Notes: generated from the letters alone by a model not told the origin. Shown: positions 50,846-59,781, counted from the stretch's first letter. The stretch: 64,000 nt of DNA from Chitinophaga polysaccharea (GCF_902150045.1 NZ_CABFVU010000001.1:1116001-1180000), one strand, 5' to 3'. Program-made: numbers and translations.

Positions 50846-53800
50846 TTAGCTCCTGGCAACCAGGGATACATAATATTTCATCAGGTAATGATAAATTACC
50901 AGCTCATGTAAACGTGCATTGGCTGTAAACATCCGGTTCAGGAACATGTGCAGGTAATGCGGTGGTAATTCCGTTACTGCATTCTGCTGTATAGTTTGCA
51001 GGTCCCGAATAATATCCTTCCATGCCATCGCACGTTTCATGAATGCTTTGCGCGCCCCATCGGGCAACGTATAATCGTGTACGTTATCCAGCAGCGCAGC
51101 ATTGATCAGTCTCCTGTGTGTACGGTATTTATTGTTTAGCTGTAATAGCAATGCGGCATTCCCATGATATTCTGCAAAGAACTGTTGTTGCAGCTGCTGC
51201 AGCAGTTTCATTTTCATCATTGGTGTATAGCCAAAACTGTTCAATAACTCATCAGCCCCCTTTAATGCCAGCAGCCATCGTTCCTGGTTTTCAGCGCCGC
51301 CAATGGTTTGCAACAATTGCAACACCGCTTCACTGTCGTGAAAAAAGAAAGCTTCGCTATGCTCCATTAAAGCCGGACCATAACGCTCCAGTTCGCGTAC
51401 ATATGTATCCAGTTGTATTTTCCGGACAATGTCGTTGTTAAGATAAGGATGTAATATTTCTTCTATCCGCTGCATCGCCATGCTGCTGTGCTGATGATAT
51501 TGTGGAAGATGAAACCGGAGCCGTATATGATGATCCGGATCCTGGTACCTGGTAAAGAACCAATGGTCCGTTATCCCGGCCTGCTGCAATTCCCTGGTCA
51601 GGGGTTGCAATACTTTCAGCAGCAGCTTATCCATCCATTTAGGGCCACAGTATATTTTGATATACATCCATTCGCTGCCGGGGGCAAAGCTACGCTGCAG
51701 GCTTGTTGCGGACGGCACTGCCGTTAAACCGGCAGGCGGCTGCCAGGCGGTATTACATAGCGGTATAATAATTTCATTGCAGAAAGCGCCCTGTTCATTT
51801 ACAGACAGGCGGGTGGTTTCATTAAACAGGCATTCATATAATATTACGTTTCCTTTCTTCAGTTTATCTGTCAGCAACATGCGGCCAAAAGCGCTGGTGA
51901 AATCTATCAGCAGGTCGTTATCCCCTTCCGCCAGCTGTACATGCCGGGGCAATTGGCGTTGCTCTTTTAAAAGCAGTAATGCCTCATCAGCCGGATGAGA
52001 TGCCAGCAGTGATTCAAAGGCTTCGCGGGTCAGGTACCACCTGGCTCTTTCCAGGATTACTTCATGGTATACCACCCTGGGAAGAAAAGGCTCCTCCTGT
52101 AATATTCGCCAGTTCCACTGCACAGAAAAGGCGTCCTGCTGTTGTAGATCGCACAAAAATTTATAGACGGATAGCCCGCGGGTAAAATTATGAGCGCTGG
52201 TGAGCCGGGGAACTACTTCTTTCTGCCATCGCTGCGAACGCAATACCACCCGGTTGTTTCGCACACTTACCAGCAGATCGCTTAACGGCAATTGGAAATC
52301 CTCAGGCAGGCTGCTCTTTCCCAGGAACGGTATTTCATAATCGTACAGGGATGGCCGCAGCAGAACATTTCCTATACGACCTTCCGGCAAATGCACAATT
52401 TCTGCCAGCAGCCTGTCTTTCTCCAACAACTGCTCCTTTCTAGTAAGATCACGTAACAGGTTTTCCAGCCCGGGGTTACCAGCGGCAAACCGGCCCATCA
52501 GGGCCAGGGCATTGGGGCCATGACAGGCTTTAAGTAAAAAACTGAAGTTGCCATTATCCATGTCGGTCGCAGTAGCAGCTATCAGTGAGCCCATAAGGCA
52601 AAGGAAAGGGGGCAATTCCGGTTGGTCTGTACCCGCTGCCAGTTCATCCAGGTCTGCATCCGTTAACGAAATCACGGCAGCCTGCGAGACCCGGGACGCA
52701 AGGAAATGTTTTAATACAAACTTCGTTTGGGCGTTCCAGTTAACCATGTTGTCCTTTTTCCCCACAGGCATTACAAGATCGTCTATAAGAGGGGTATAGC
52801 TGGCATATTCCCCGGTTGCTACACCGTATCCGATACCTGATTCGCTATCCAGCGCCATCATCAGGGGTATTTCCCGCTGATCGTACTGCCGGAGAAATCT
52901 TTCTTTGAACTGCTGCAGGTCGCCACCGGCGCCCGGATTGCCGAATACACGCAGCCGTTCCAACCGTTGCATCAAGGTATTAGTGACGGTTTCAGCCAGG
53001 CGGACGGAATCGGGCCTAAAAAAAAGATCCACCTGTATAGGATCTTTGGCGCCCAGGGCCGGGAAATGTGAGGCGAGGATATCAATCACTTCCCGGTAGC
53101 TACTTATGCCCTCTGCAGGCTGCTGTAAAAGCTGCTGTACCTGTTGTAATGCAGGCACACAGGCCGGAACAGGGCTCAGGGCCTGCAGACTTCCGATCAG
53201 TTTGCCCAGATTGTCGCCACCGGTAATTTGCGGTGATAAGTCGGCTACCAGTATCTGGTTATGGATGAGGGTTTCAATAAAAGCCCTGGCTTCGGCATCC
53301 GGGATATCCATGCCCGTTAATACAGCAATCAGCCCTGGCAGGTCTGTTCCTTTGCGGGCGGCTGCCAGCAGCGCTTCCGTATAATCATTCTGTGAAAAGG
53401 CACTGAGAAAATAATGCCGTCTTTTATCGCGCAGCTGGTACTCAAAATACCGGTAGCCGTCGCCGGAGCGGTATAAACTATTGTTGGGGAAATAGTGCAG
53501 TTGATTACCAATTTCAGGCAGCCGGGTCAGTGCCGCCATCAGTTCGGATAAATACGCCATATCCAGCCTGGCCACCGGCTGATGCTGCTGTAGGGCCGGG
53601 GCCGGCAGCTGTGTAGGGCCTGTATGAATATACCCTGTACTGCATCCGGCGAATAAACCGTAGGGAGTACAGCGGGTGCTCATCCTCAGCAGATAGCGAT
53701 ACAGGGCGAGCGGTAGCTTCAGGGAATTATCCGCTGCCGGCAGCCACTTCATCATTTCAGTATACAGTTCCGGGCTGGCAAGGAAAACAGCTTCCTGTAG

Positions 53801-53944
53801 TAACGGGCGGGAATATATTTTCCGGAGGGCAGCTACAAAGGCGTCCTGGTCATTGGAAGTGTTACGGTGAAGTTCCAACACTTCTTCATATGACAATAAT
53901 GGCATTCTCAGTAAATAGAAATCGCAGATACGCAGACGGGACAT
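50846..53944 (-). CDS. lantibiotic dehydratase (class I LanB)
   Basis: 1032 residues, full-length LanB. The N-terminal glutamylation domain has the signature STRCTPYGLFAGC (about 89-101), ARLDMAYLSEL and the RSQRWQKEVVPRLTSAHN part. The C-terminal elimination domain (SpaB_C/thiopeptide-type, about 755-1030) has SEWMYIKIYCGPKWMDKLLL, WFFTRYQDPDHHIRLRFHLP and DTYVRELERYGP. LanB adds glutamate from Glu-tRNA to Ser/Thr of a precursor and eliminates it to give dehydroalanine/dehydrobutyrine. No LanC cyclase, PqqD-like fusion or LanT transporter is nearby. A receiver protein and a candidate precursor lie upstream on the same strand. Confidence 0.93.
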   Translation of the reverse strand: MSRLRICDFYLLRMPLLSYEEVLELHRNTSNDQDAFVAALRKIYSRPLLQEAVFLASPELYTEMMKWLPAADNSLKLPLALYRYLLRMSTRCTPYGLFAGCSTGYIHTGPTQLPAPALQQHQPVARLDMAYLSELMAALTRLPEIGNQLHYFPNNSLYRSGDGYRYFEYQLRDKRRHYFLSAFSQNDYTEALLAAARKGTDLPGLIAVLTGMDIPDAEARAFIETLIHNQILVADLSPQITGGDNLGKLIGSLQALSPVPACVPALQQVQQLLQQPAEGISSYREVIDILASHFPALGAKDPIQVDLFFRPDSVRLAETVTNTLMQRLERLRVFGNPGAGGDLQQFKERFLRQYDQREIPLMMALDSESGIGYGVATGEYASYTPLIDDLVMPVGKKDNMVNWNAQTKFVLKHFLASRVSQAAVISLTDADLDELAAGTDQPELPPFLCLMGSLIAATATDMDNGNFSFLLKACHGPNALALMGRFAAGNPGLENLLRDLTRKEQLLEKDRLLAEIVHLPEGRIGNVLLRPSLYDYEIPFLGKSSLPEDFQLPLSDLLVSVRNNRVVLRSQRWQKEVVPRLTSAHNFTRGLSVYKFLCDLQQQDAFSVQWNWRILQEEPFLPRVVYHEVILERARWYLTREAFESLLASHPADEALLLLKEQRQLPRHVQLAEGDNDLLIDFTSAFGRMLLTDKLKKGNVILYECLFNETTRLSVNEQGAFCNEIIIPLCNTAWQPPAGLTAVPSATSLQRSFAPGSEWMYIKIYCGPKWMDKLLLKVLQPLTRELQQAGITDHWFFTRYQDPDHHIRLRFHLPQYHQHSSMAMQRIEEILHPYLNNDIVRKIQLDTYVRELERYGPALMEHSEAFFFHDSEAVLQLLQTIGGAENQERWLLALKGADELLNSFGYTPMMKMKLLQQLQQQFFAEYHGNAALLLQLNNKYRTHRRLINAALLDNVHDYTLPDGARKAFMKRAMAWKDIIRDLQTIQQNAVTELPPHYLHMFLNRMFTANARLHELVIYHYLMKYYVSLVARS

Positions 53945-54028
53945 ACATAACGGGCATACTTACTTTAGTGGGAAAGCCAGGCTTCCCTGCTTCGTATGCC
54001 TGAATAAAGATAAAATGTTTTCAGGATC

Positions 54029-54403
54029 TCAGGTAACTGCTATTTTGACACCCGGAATCACTCTTTCCATTTCATCTACAAACTTTTTGTAACTGGCGGG
54101 TTTACCCAGGTAACCCTGTCTTTCTTCCCGGCAAAGATGTTGTACCTCACGACTGGAATAGGCAGTAACAAGAATAAAAACACAGTCCTTTTTCAGAAAC
54201 TGCGCTATAATTTCCCTTGTATTGCCTCTCAGGTTAACATCCAAAAAAACAACATCCACTTTTCTTTCAGCGATCAGGCTTTCCACAGTATCCAGCTCTG
54301 ATGCTTTTTTTACAAGTTTCAGATAGGAGGTTCTTTGGATATAGCTTTCCAGTATATCTAATGCCAGAGGCTCGTCATCTACTATGGCACATCTGTATTG
54401 CAT
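54029..54403 (-). CDS. stand-alone receiver protein
   Basis: 124 residues, just a CheY-like receiver. Phosphoacceptor Asp in VVFLDVNLRG, acidic pair in AIVDDEPLAL, Thr/Ser in ILVTAYSS and Lys in YLGKPASYKKF are all kept. No output domain follows; relatives with this N-terminus (CAIVDDEPLALDILESYIQR) normally carry LytTR. It may be a truncated paralogue of the LytTR regulator 400 bp upstream or a phosphate sink for the same kinase. It lies between the LanB gene and the candidate precursor, same strand. Confidence 0.88.
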   Translation of the reverse strand: MQYRCAIVDDEPLALDILESYIQRTSYLKLVKKASELDTVESLIAERKVDVVFLDVNLRGNTREIIAQFLKKDCVFILVTAYSSREVQHLCREERQGYLGKPASYKKFVDEMERVIPGVKIAVT

Positions 54404-54450
54404 TTCTGACCAAAGGGGTTAATCAATTAGGAATAATAATCAAATTTGTT

Positions 54451-54639
54451 TTAAGATCTAGCGTACAAACCTCCTGTTAAAGTAGTAGGAGTAGTCGGAA
54501 TACTGGATGGTATTGTTACCGCTCCTTCATTCTTGGAAGCCCTTATGTTTTCTATTGCATTTATATCAGCTTTTGAAATAATTTCCTTTTCTAAAATTAA
54601 CATAGGGCGGCAATTCACAGACAATTTGTTTTCCAACAT
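54451..54639 (-). CDS. candidate RiPP precursor peptide
   Basis: 62 residues. The first part resembles a leader with the LILEKEIISKADINAIENI helix, comparable to the KLxLxKExIxxL leaders of Bacteroidota natural-product precursors. The last 24 residues (from Glu38-Gly39) are GAVTIPSSIPTTPTTLTGGL followed by YARS: eight or nine Ser/Thr, no Cys. The single Cys (Cys10) is in the leader. Clean ATG at 54639 and the LanB gene on the same strand support a substrate of that enzyme. With no Cys in the core, lanthionine rings could not form, so the product may be only dehydrated. Precursor status is an inference. Confidence 0.5.
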   Translation of the reverse strand: MLENKLSVNCRPMLILEKEIISKADINAIENIRASKNEGAVTIPSSIPTTPTTLTGGLYARS

Positions 54640-54767
54640 AAAATATGCATTTAAAGTGACCTGATCTATAAATTCACAACCGAAGCTCGCGCAATGATCC
54701 CAAATATCATATTTTATTAGACATAATTACACATTTCTTCGACAAACTGACCGGGTTGAGCCTATTG

Positions 54768-55520
54768 CTATTCTTCCTCCTCATCGTTATAGTTAGCAAT
54801 GCCAAGCAGGCGCTTAAGGTCCTGCCGGGAAGCTTTGGAAATGATCACAGACTGACCGTTAACCACTTCCACCGTATTCCCCATGATGGATTTAATGGCC
54901 TGAAGCCGCACAATGTATGATTTATGGATGCGCATAAACTGGTCGGGCGGCAAAATATCTTCTATAGCCTTCATCCGCATGTAGGTGATAATATTTTTTT
55001 CCCTGCACACGATCTTGATATAGTCTTTCATCCCTTCCACGTAATAAATATCATCGAAAAGGATCTTTGTCAGCTTGTTATTGTCTTTTACAAACAGGTG
55101 ATTGGCAACCTGGGCTTTGGGTTTGGCTGTTTCAGCAGCTGTTGGCTGCCATCGCTGGCTGATGTGGGCCCGTGCCTTGTTTACCGCTTTAAGGAAGCGG
55201 TCAAAAGATATGGGTTTCACCAGGTAATCTACTGCATCCAGTTCAAATCCCGCAATGGCATGATCCTTTGAAGCGGTAGTAAAAATCACAACAGGCGGGT
55301 TGCTCAAAGAACGGATCATTTCAATACCATTAATATTGGGCATCTGGATGTCGGAGAACAGCAGGTCTACAGATTGCCGTTGCAGTTCATTGATTGCATC
55401 AAAGGCGTTTTCGCAAAAAGCTACAGGTTGCAGATAAGGCACCCTTCCAATGTAATTTTCCATCAGATCCCTCGCAAACGGCTCATCGTCCACTACAAGG
55501 CAGGTAATTACTTGATCCAT
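54768..55520 (-). CDS. LytTR family response regulator
   Basis: 250 residues. Receiver (1-120) with VVDDEPFARDLMENYIG, phosphoacceptor Asp in LLFSDIQMPN, and Lys in YLVKPISFDRFLKAV; a LytTR DNA-binding domain (about 145-245) with IYYVEGMKDYIKIV, MRIHKSYIVRLQAI and VIISKASRQDLKRLLG. The C-terminus ends in NDEEEE. Encoded 6 bp after its kinase, so the pair is a two-component system. It probably controls the LanB locus, given the position (inference). Confidence 0.93.
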   Translation of the reverse strand: MDQVITCLVVDDEPFARDLMENYIGRVPYLQPVAFCENAFDAINELQRQSVDLLFSDIQMPNINGIEMIRSLSNPPVVIFTTASKDHAIAGFELDAVDYLVKPISFDRFLKAVNKARAHISQRWQPTAAETAKPKAQVANHLFVKDNNKLTKILFDDIYYVEGMKDYIKIVCREKNIITYMRMKAIEDILPPDQFMRIHKSYIVRLQAIKSIMGNTVEVVNGQSVIISKASRQDLKRLLGIANYNDEEEE

Positions 55521-55526
55521 ATTTTT

Positions 55527-56690
55527 TTAATTCAGCGTTAGTGTCAAGACAACTTTGTAATATTCGGGATTATTTTCAATAAATAAAATGTGTTGATCAG
55601 GATATAACAGAATAAGCCTTTTACGGGTGTTGCTCAATCCGATCCCTCCAGCTATCTTTTTACCTTCCGGCAGCTCTCCTTTGCTGTTTGAAATTTCAAA
55701 TTTCAGTTTGTTATCTGATACGTCCATTGATGCATAGATCCAGCATTTATCTGTTGTGGTGCTATGCGAATATTTAAAAGCATTTTCTACAAAAGGAAAC
55801 ATCAATAATGGCGCTATCTGGTAACCATCCATTTTTTCTGTATCGCAATCGAAACGTATACTGGCGTTTTTTCCATAGCGCACACTTTCCAGCTCTATGT
55901 AGTTTTTTAAGAACTCTGCTTCCAGGTGCAGCGGCACCATTTCCGTGTTGGAATCGTAGAGTGTATAGCGCATCATTTCCGACAGGTGCATAATCAAGTC
56001 TGATGCCAGCGAATCGTTCCTGATAGATAGTGAATAAATATTATTCAACGTATTGAAAAGGAAATGCGGATTGAGCTGGGAACGGAGAAAATCTACTTCC
56101 AGGTTCAGGTTATCCCGTTCCAGCCTCAACGTCCGGGTAGACGCACGGATAATGTCCAGGATCAGCTTGAGTGACATAGGTGGCGCTACAGTCATCAATA
56201 CAGGAAGAAAAATTTTAAAGAGATGATTAGGTGAAAAAGTATCAACCCATCCCGCATTTACTACTCTTACCAGGAAACTTTTCAGCGCGCTATCCGTAAT
56301 ATCCAGAAAAACAACCGCATACAATGAACAAAGATAATTGATGATAGACCAGAACAAAAAAGGTATCAGCAAAAATAATATCGTCAGAAAGAAATAGCCC
56401 TTAAGTAAAACTTTGGGTATAATAAAGTAAAAAACAATGTAAAAGAAAAACATTGCGCCCAGAATATTGCGGACTACAAACACCAGGCTGGCGCTTATTG
56501 ATACCCCGAAACTTGAGCTCAACAGAAAAGCATATAATAATGCCATGCATCCCCACATAAGCACATGGGCCCATATCCTTACTCTAGTTCCATAATACTT
56601 ATCAGATAGGAAAAAAGAAAACCATTCCATGAGCTTCCGGCTGATATCAGGCGGCTCTCCGTTGGTCTTACGTCTGAAAAAAGCTCGCAT
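55527..56690 (-). CDS. LytS/YehU-type sensor histidine kinase
   Basis: 387 residues from the ATG at 56690 (MRAFFRRKTNGEPPD); ATG at 56732 is possible. Four hydrophobic segments (about 35-200, LMWGCMALLYAFLLSSS, YIVFYFIIPKVLLKGYFFLT, ILFLLIPFLFWSIINYL), then the HisKA_7TM-like kinase core: LNPHFLFNTLNNIYSLS with the phospho-His, and the HATPase parts LMFPFVENAFKYSH and GGIGLSNTRKRLIL. Signals to the LytTR regulator downstream. The stimulus is unknown; sensing by membrane helices alone is usual here. Confidence 0.92.
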   Translation of the reverse strand: MRAFFRRKTNGEPPDISRKLMEWFSFFLSDKYYGTRVRIWAHVLMWGCMALLYAFLLSSSFGVSISASLVFVVRNILGAMFFFYIVFYFIIPKVLLKGYFFLTILFLLIPFLFWSIINYLCSLYAVVFLDITDSALKSFLVRVVNAGWVDTFSPNHLFKIFLPVLMTVAPPMSLKLILDIIRASTRTLRLERDNLNLEVDFLRSQLNPHFLFNTLNNIYSLSIRNDSLASDLIMHLSEMMRYTLYDSNTEMVPLHLEAEFLKNYIELESVRYGKNASIRFDCDTEKMDGYQIAPLLMFPFVENAFKYSHSTTTDKCWIYASMDVSDNKLKFEISNSKGELPEGKKIAGGIGLSNTRKRLILLYPDQHILFIENNPEYYKVVLTLTLN

Positions 56691-57241
56691 CGTATCCCTG
56701 AATATAAATAATTTACAGTAAGCAGGAAGCAAGTAAAATAAAAATACTTTACGAATCTGAATTTTCTTTTATCATATAAATTATTACTATTATACAAATA
56801 GTATTTCCTTTCTATAACTTACACATTATGAATGCCTTCCGGAATCTCTCAAAGTACACAATGTTGGACACAACCGCATTTTCATCGCGTTTATTGGTCA
56901 ATTCATCTAATAAGTTTAATTACCAGTTATTAAATGCTGACTTTTGATATGTAAGCCTGAATATATTCGTTGGCTAAGCTCTTTGCCGTTACAAATTCTA
57001 CAAAAACAATGATGAAGTGCAGTCCGCTGCATAAAAGATACCTTTCATCCATTGTTGTTACCATTGTCACTTTAAAAAATTGACATTCGATTTATTAATA
57101 ATATTACACCAATCTGGTCAGAAAACCTAGCGAATTTTGTCCCTTGTGAACTCCAAAAAGACTACAGGCGAGGGTAAGAACATCTACCTGCTAATACTAT
57201 TCTATTCTATGGAAACACTATGAATTCCCCCTTACAGCTCT
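56691..57241. other. long gap with a possible plus-strand transcript
   Basis: About 550 bp. Plus-strand open frames are short: 56828-56947 (39 residues, MNAFRNLSKYTMLDTTAFSS, then RLLVNSSNKFNYQLLNADF) and 57146-57223 (25 residues, GTG start). Neither matches a family. A plus-strand terminator at 57242-57273 implies that something is transcribed here. It also holds the kinase promoter. Confidence 0.4.
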
Positions 57242-57273
57242 AAGAGATAGGCAATTTGTCTATCTCTTTTTAA
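57242..57273 (+). terminator. plus-strand intrinsic terminator overlapping a minus gene end
   Basis: AAGAGATAG (57242-57250) pairs with CTATCTCTT (57260-57268) followed by T5. The U-tract is on the plus strand only; the right arm is the coding end of the 120-residue membrane gene. No annotated plus gene precedes it. Confidence 0.6.
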
Positions 57274-57622
57274 TATATAACACCTGCTGCCAGAGCAGCA
57301 GCAAACTCATCACTAATAACAGCAGGTAACCAACCGGCTTATGATAATAAAGTCCCTGGCACAACCTGGCTAAGCCGGCCACCAGTAATACAATCATCCA
57401 TTTGCTTAAAAAAAGGGGAAAAACGGCGAATTTCCGGGATAATAACAATGTGAAGTACCCAGTGATAATGCCGGTGCCATAGAAAACCAGGAATTCCTTC
57501 CCGTTAATGGCAAAAGGATTCCACTGCAAGGTAACATGGTAAACATATAAGAAGGGCAAAGAAAACATGCCGGCAGCGAGAATATAAACGAAGAGCACCC
57601 GGGGAAACATATTATTTTTCAT
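57260..57622 (-). CDS. four-helix membrane protein, unknown function
   Basis: 120 residues with about four helices: VLFVYILAAGMFSLPFLYVY, EFLVFYGTGIITGYFTLLLS, FLSKWMIVLLVAGLARLCQG and VGYLLLLVMSLLLLWQQVLY. No family recognised. It starts 16 bp after the GRDP-like gene, so the two are cotranscribed and may act together. Confidence 0.75.
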   Translation of the reverse strand: MKNNMFPRVLFVYILAAGMFSLPFLYVYHVTLQWNPFAINGKEFLVFYGTGIITGYFTLLLSRKFAVFPLFLSKWMIVLLVAGLARLCQGLYYHKPVGYLLLLVMSLLLLWQQVLYIKKR

Positions 57623-57638
57623 AGCTCATTTTTTCAGA

Positions 57639-58379
57639 TCAGGACCCGCAGCCTCCACACCCACCTCCGCACCCACTGCCACAACTGCTACCGCAGCTGC
57701 TGCCACTGCTACAGCCATTTCCACTGGTATCAACATCCCCGTCCGCTTTCGTCTTTTTGTCTTTATTACTTCCCGTAAGGAGAAATGCAAACAGCATTAG
57801 TACTGCCATAAAACCAAATAAAGAACCATTGTTACCTGCACAACCGGTAAAGAAAAAGAAAGAAAGGAAGAGGAGAAGGATTAACCAGCGCCGGGGAAAC
57901 AAGTTAAAGCGCATGAACAGGGAAGAAAAAATAATGGGGGATTTATTTAACCAGATAGCCTCCGGGGGATCTTCTCCAAAACACTGCCGGTACAGCTGCA
58001 GCGTATCCTCCTGCCAGGCGGCATGCTTCCGTTTCTCTGCCATCCCTCCACCGGAAGGGAAGTGGTGGATCTTTCTGCCCAATGTTTTCTCACAAAATAA
58101 TTCCCAGTAATTCTGCGTGTAAAGCAAATGCTGATGCCAGACCTTATCTACGATCCCGGAAGGAGAAGCACCCGTTGGAGAAATACAGCAAAGATAAATA
58201 AACCGCTTATACTCCTGTACCGCCTGTCTCGTGAAAGCCTCACTCCAGCCCTGTTCCCGGGCCAGCTTCTTTGAAAACGGCAGCTTTATCCCTGGTTCAT
58301 CCAAAGGGAAGTTATTGATCTTTTCCCATAGCAATTTACCTGGTGATAAAGCTATGAACTGGTTGTTTTTCATCATCAT
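57639..58379 (-). CDS. GRDP-like membrane protein with Gly/Cys-rich tail
   Basis: 246 residues from the ATG at 58379; ATGs at 58376 and 58373 are equal options. Residues 30-125 match the glycine-rich-domain-protein (DUF1399-like) pattern: PGIKLPFSKKLAREQGWSE, EYKRFIYLCC, IVDKVWHQHLLYTQNYWELF, HHFPSGGG. Two membrane helices follow (about 165-181 and 186-203). The tail (221-246) is only Gly, Ser and Cys with six Cys (223, 229, 233, 237, 241, 244). Such tails occur in a group of Bacteroidota membrane proteins of unknown role; metal or disulfide chemistry is plausible. Its partner is the small membrane gene downstream. Confidence 0.8.
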   Translation of the reverse strand: MMMKNNQFIALSPGKLLWEKINNFPLDEPGIKLPFSKKLAREQGWSEAFTRQAVQEYKRFIYLCCISPTGASPSGIVDKVWHQHLLYTQNYWELFCEKTLGRKIHHFPSGGGMAEKRKHAAWQEDTLQLYRQCFGEDPPEAIWLNKSPIIFSSLFMRFNLFPRRWLILLLFLSFFFFTGCAGNNGSLFGFMAVLMLFAFLLTGSNKDKKTKADGDVDTSGNGCSSGSSCGSSCGSGCGGGCGGCGS

Positions 58380-58403
58380 AATTTCATCTTTTATTGTTAC
58401 CAC

Positions 58404-58887
58404 TAAGATGAAATTATCTAAGAATACTAAAGTCTTGCGCGTATCTTACGCCGACCTGTTTCCGTATTATAATCGTATTATTATAAGTAGGGAAGGAACT
58501 GCTGACAAATTATACCGCTTATCAATTCTTTAAAAAGGTAAGCCGGGAAGAGGTTTCAAAAACAGAATGGAGCCGTGGTGTAAACCGGAAGTTTATCCAC
58601 TTCATTAACCATCAACGATGGTCTATATAACAGAATACTGTTTGGCTATAAATTTAAAGCAGGGGATGCAGCTTAAGATCCGCACTGAATATAGATTGGG
58701 CAACAAAAGAGCACACAGGAAGGGGTAATTATAATCTCCTATGCAATTACATCCTTATTATTATGAACAACTCTACGTTTAACCGTCAACGTGATTTCAT
58801 CGCCGGCTGAAAAACCTGGACCCCGAAAGTTTGCCGAAGCATATCCCGGTATAACCGAAAAACAGTGAGCAGAAGGATTATGCAGCA
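58404..58887. other. long gap, one possible decayed open frame
   Basis: About 480 bp with no intact gene. A 41-codon plus-strand frame starts near 58408 (MKLSKNTKVLRVSYADLFPY). From 58741 the plus strand reads coding-like pieces (MQLHPYYYEQLY, then KNLDPESLPKHIPV) in different frames, which would fit a gene broken by several indels; weak evidence. Confidence 0.3.
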
Positions 58888-59781
58888 CTAACGGCCAGGG
58901 TTGAACGACAATTGCACCCAGGGGCTTTCGGGTGCAGATAACAGGTATTCCATATTATTACGCAGGATATCAAAGCTGCCCATTTCCACACCGTTCCATA
59001 CACAACGGGCAAACTGGTAGGAAACGGAAAGCTGTTTCCAGGAAGAATAGGTACGTTTAATCAGCGGAACACAGGCCAGGATATACTCATTTGACTGCTC
59101 ATAACTGGTATAACCGGCATCATACCCAAGGCGGCTGAGGTTTATAATGCGGGCAAAGTCCCAGATAAGCATATCCGGCTGCAGGTTTTCACTGATCAGT
59201 TTTCGCTTTCTGAAAAGGTCAAGCGCATCGCGGGTATTACGCAGGCGCTCCATCACTACAGCCTCTTCAAGCTCATTGGTAGCAATGTGTTCTCTCAGAA
59301 AGGCCTTACTTTCTTTCATAGATACTGCATTGATGGCCTGCCAGATAATATCATATTCTATCCGGTGGCCGCTTTCCAGTAACCAGCCCAGCTTTTCCTG
59401 CATTGTAGCAGTATCCCTGATGTCCCACCATTCCAACAAGTGCTCACGGCATTGTTCCTTACCGGCGCCGGTGCTAAGATCGTTAAGGTACTGGCGGTTT
59501 ACAAAGGCAACATCCGCCCCGCAGGCAACGGCCCATTGCTGTGCGGCATCCAGCCTGCTGTGCTGATTCAGATATATGACCGGCGGATGTTCATCTCCAT
59601 CGGTTACATCTGCATCATCGCCTGAAAATAACTGGTTGAATTGTTTCACACTATCCCTATAAAGGGCTGGCCAATCAGACCGGCTAGCCGGGTGTGCCAG
59701 TTGCTGCTTGTACATGGCAATAGCTTCTTCACTAAGACCCATGTTACGCAGTTGCTGCTCCATATAGTGCTGCTGATCCAT
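58888..59781 (-). CDS. DUF1266 family protein
   Basis: 297 residues. DUF1266 motifs are WWDIRDTATMQEKLGWLLES, GHRIEYDIIWQAI, IWDFARIINLSRLGYDAGYT, and the C-terminal SWKQLSVSYQFARCVWNG with ILRNNMEYLLSAPESPWVQL. No signal or membrane helix. Function unknown; in other bacteria members occur near toxin/immunity or envelope genes. No operon partner. Confidence 0.87.
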   Translation of the reverse strand: MDQQHYMEQQLRNMGLSEEAIAMYKQQLAHPASRSDWPALYRDSVKQFNQLFSGDDADVTDGDEHPPVIYLNQHSRLDAAQQWAVACGADVAFVNRQYLNDLSTGAGKEQCREHLLEWWDIRDTATMQEKLGWLLESGHRIEYDIIWQAINAVSMKESKAFLREHIATNELEEAVVMERLRNTRDALDLFRKRKLISENLQPDMLIWDFARIINLSRLGYDAGYTSYEQSNEYILACVPLIKRTYSSWKQLSVSYQFARCVWNGVEMGSFDILRNNMEYLLSAPESPWVQLSFNPGR

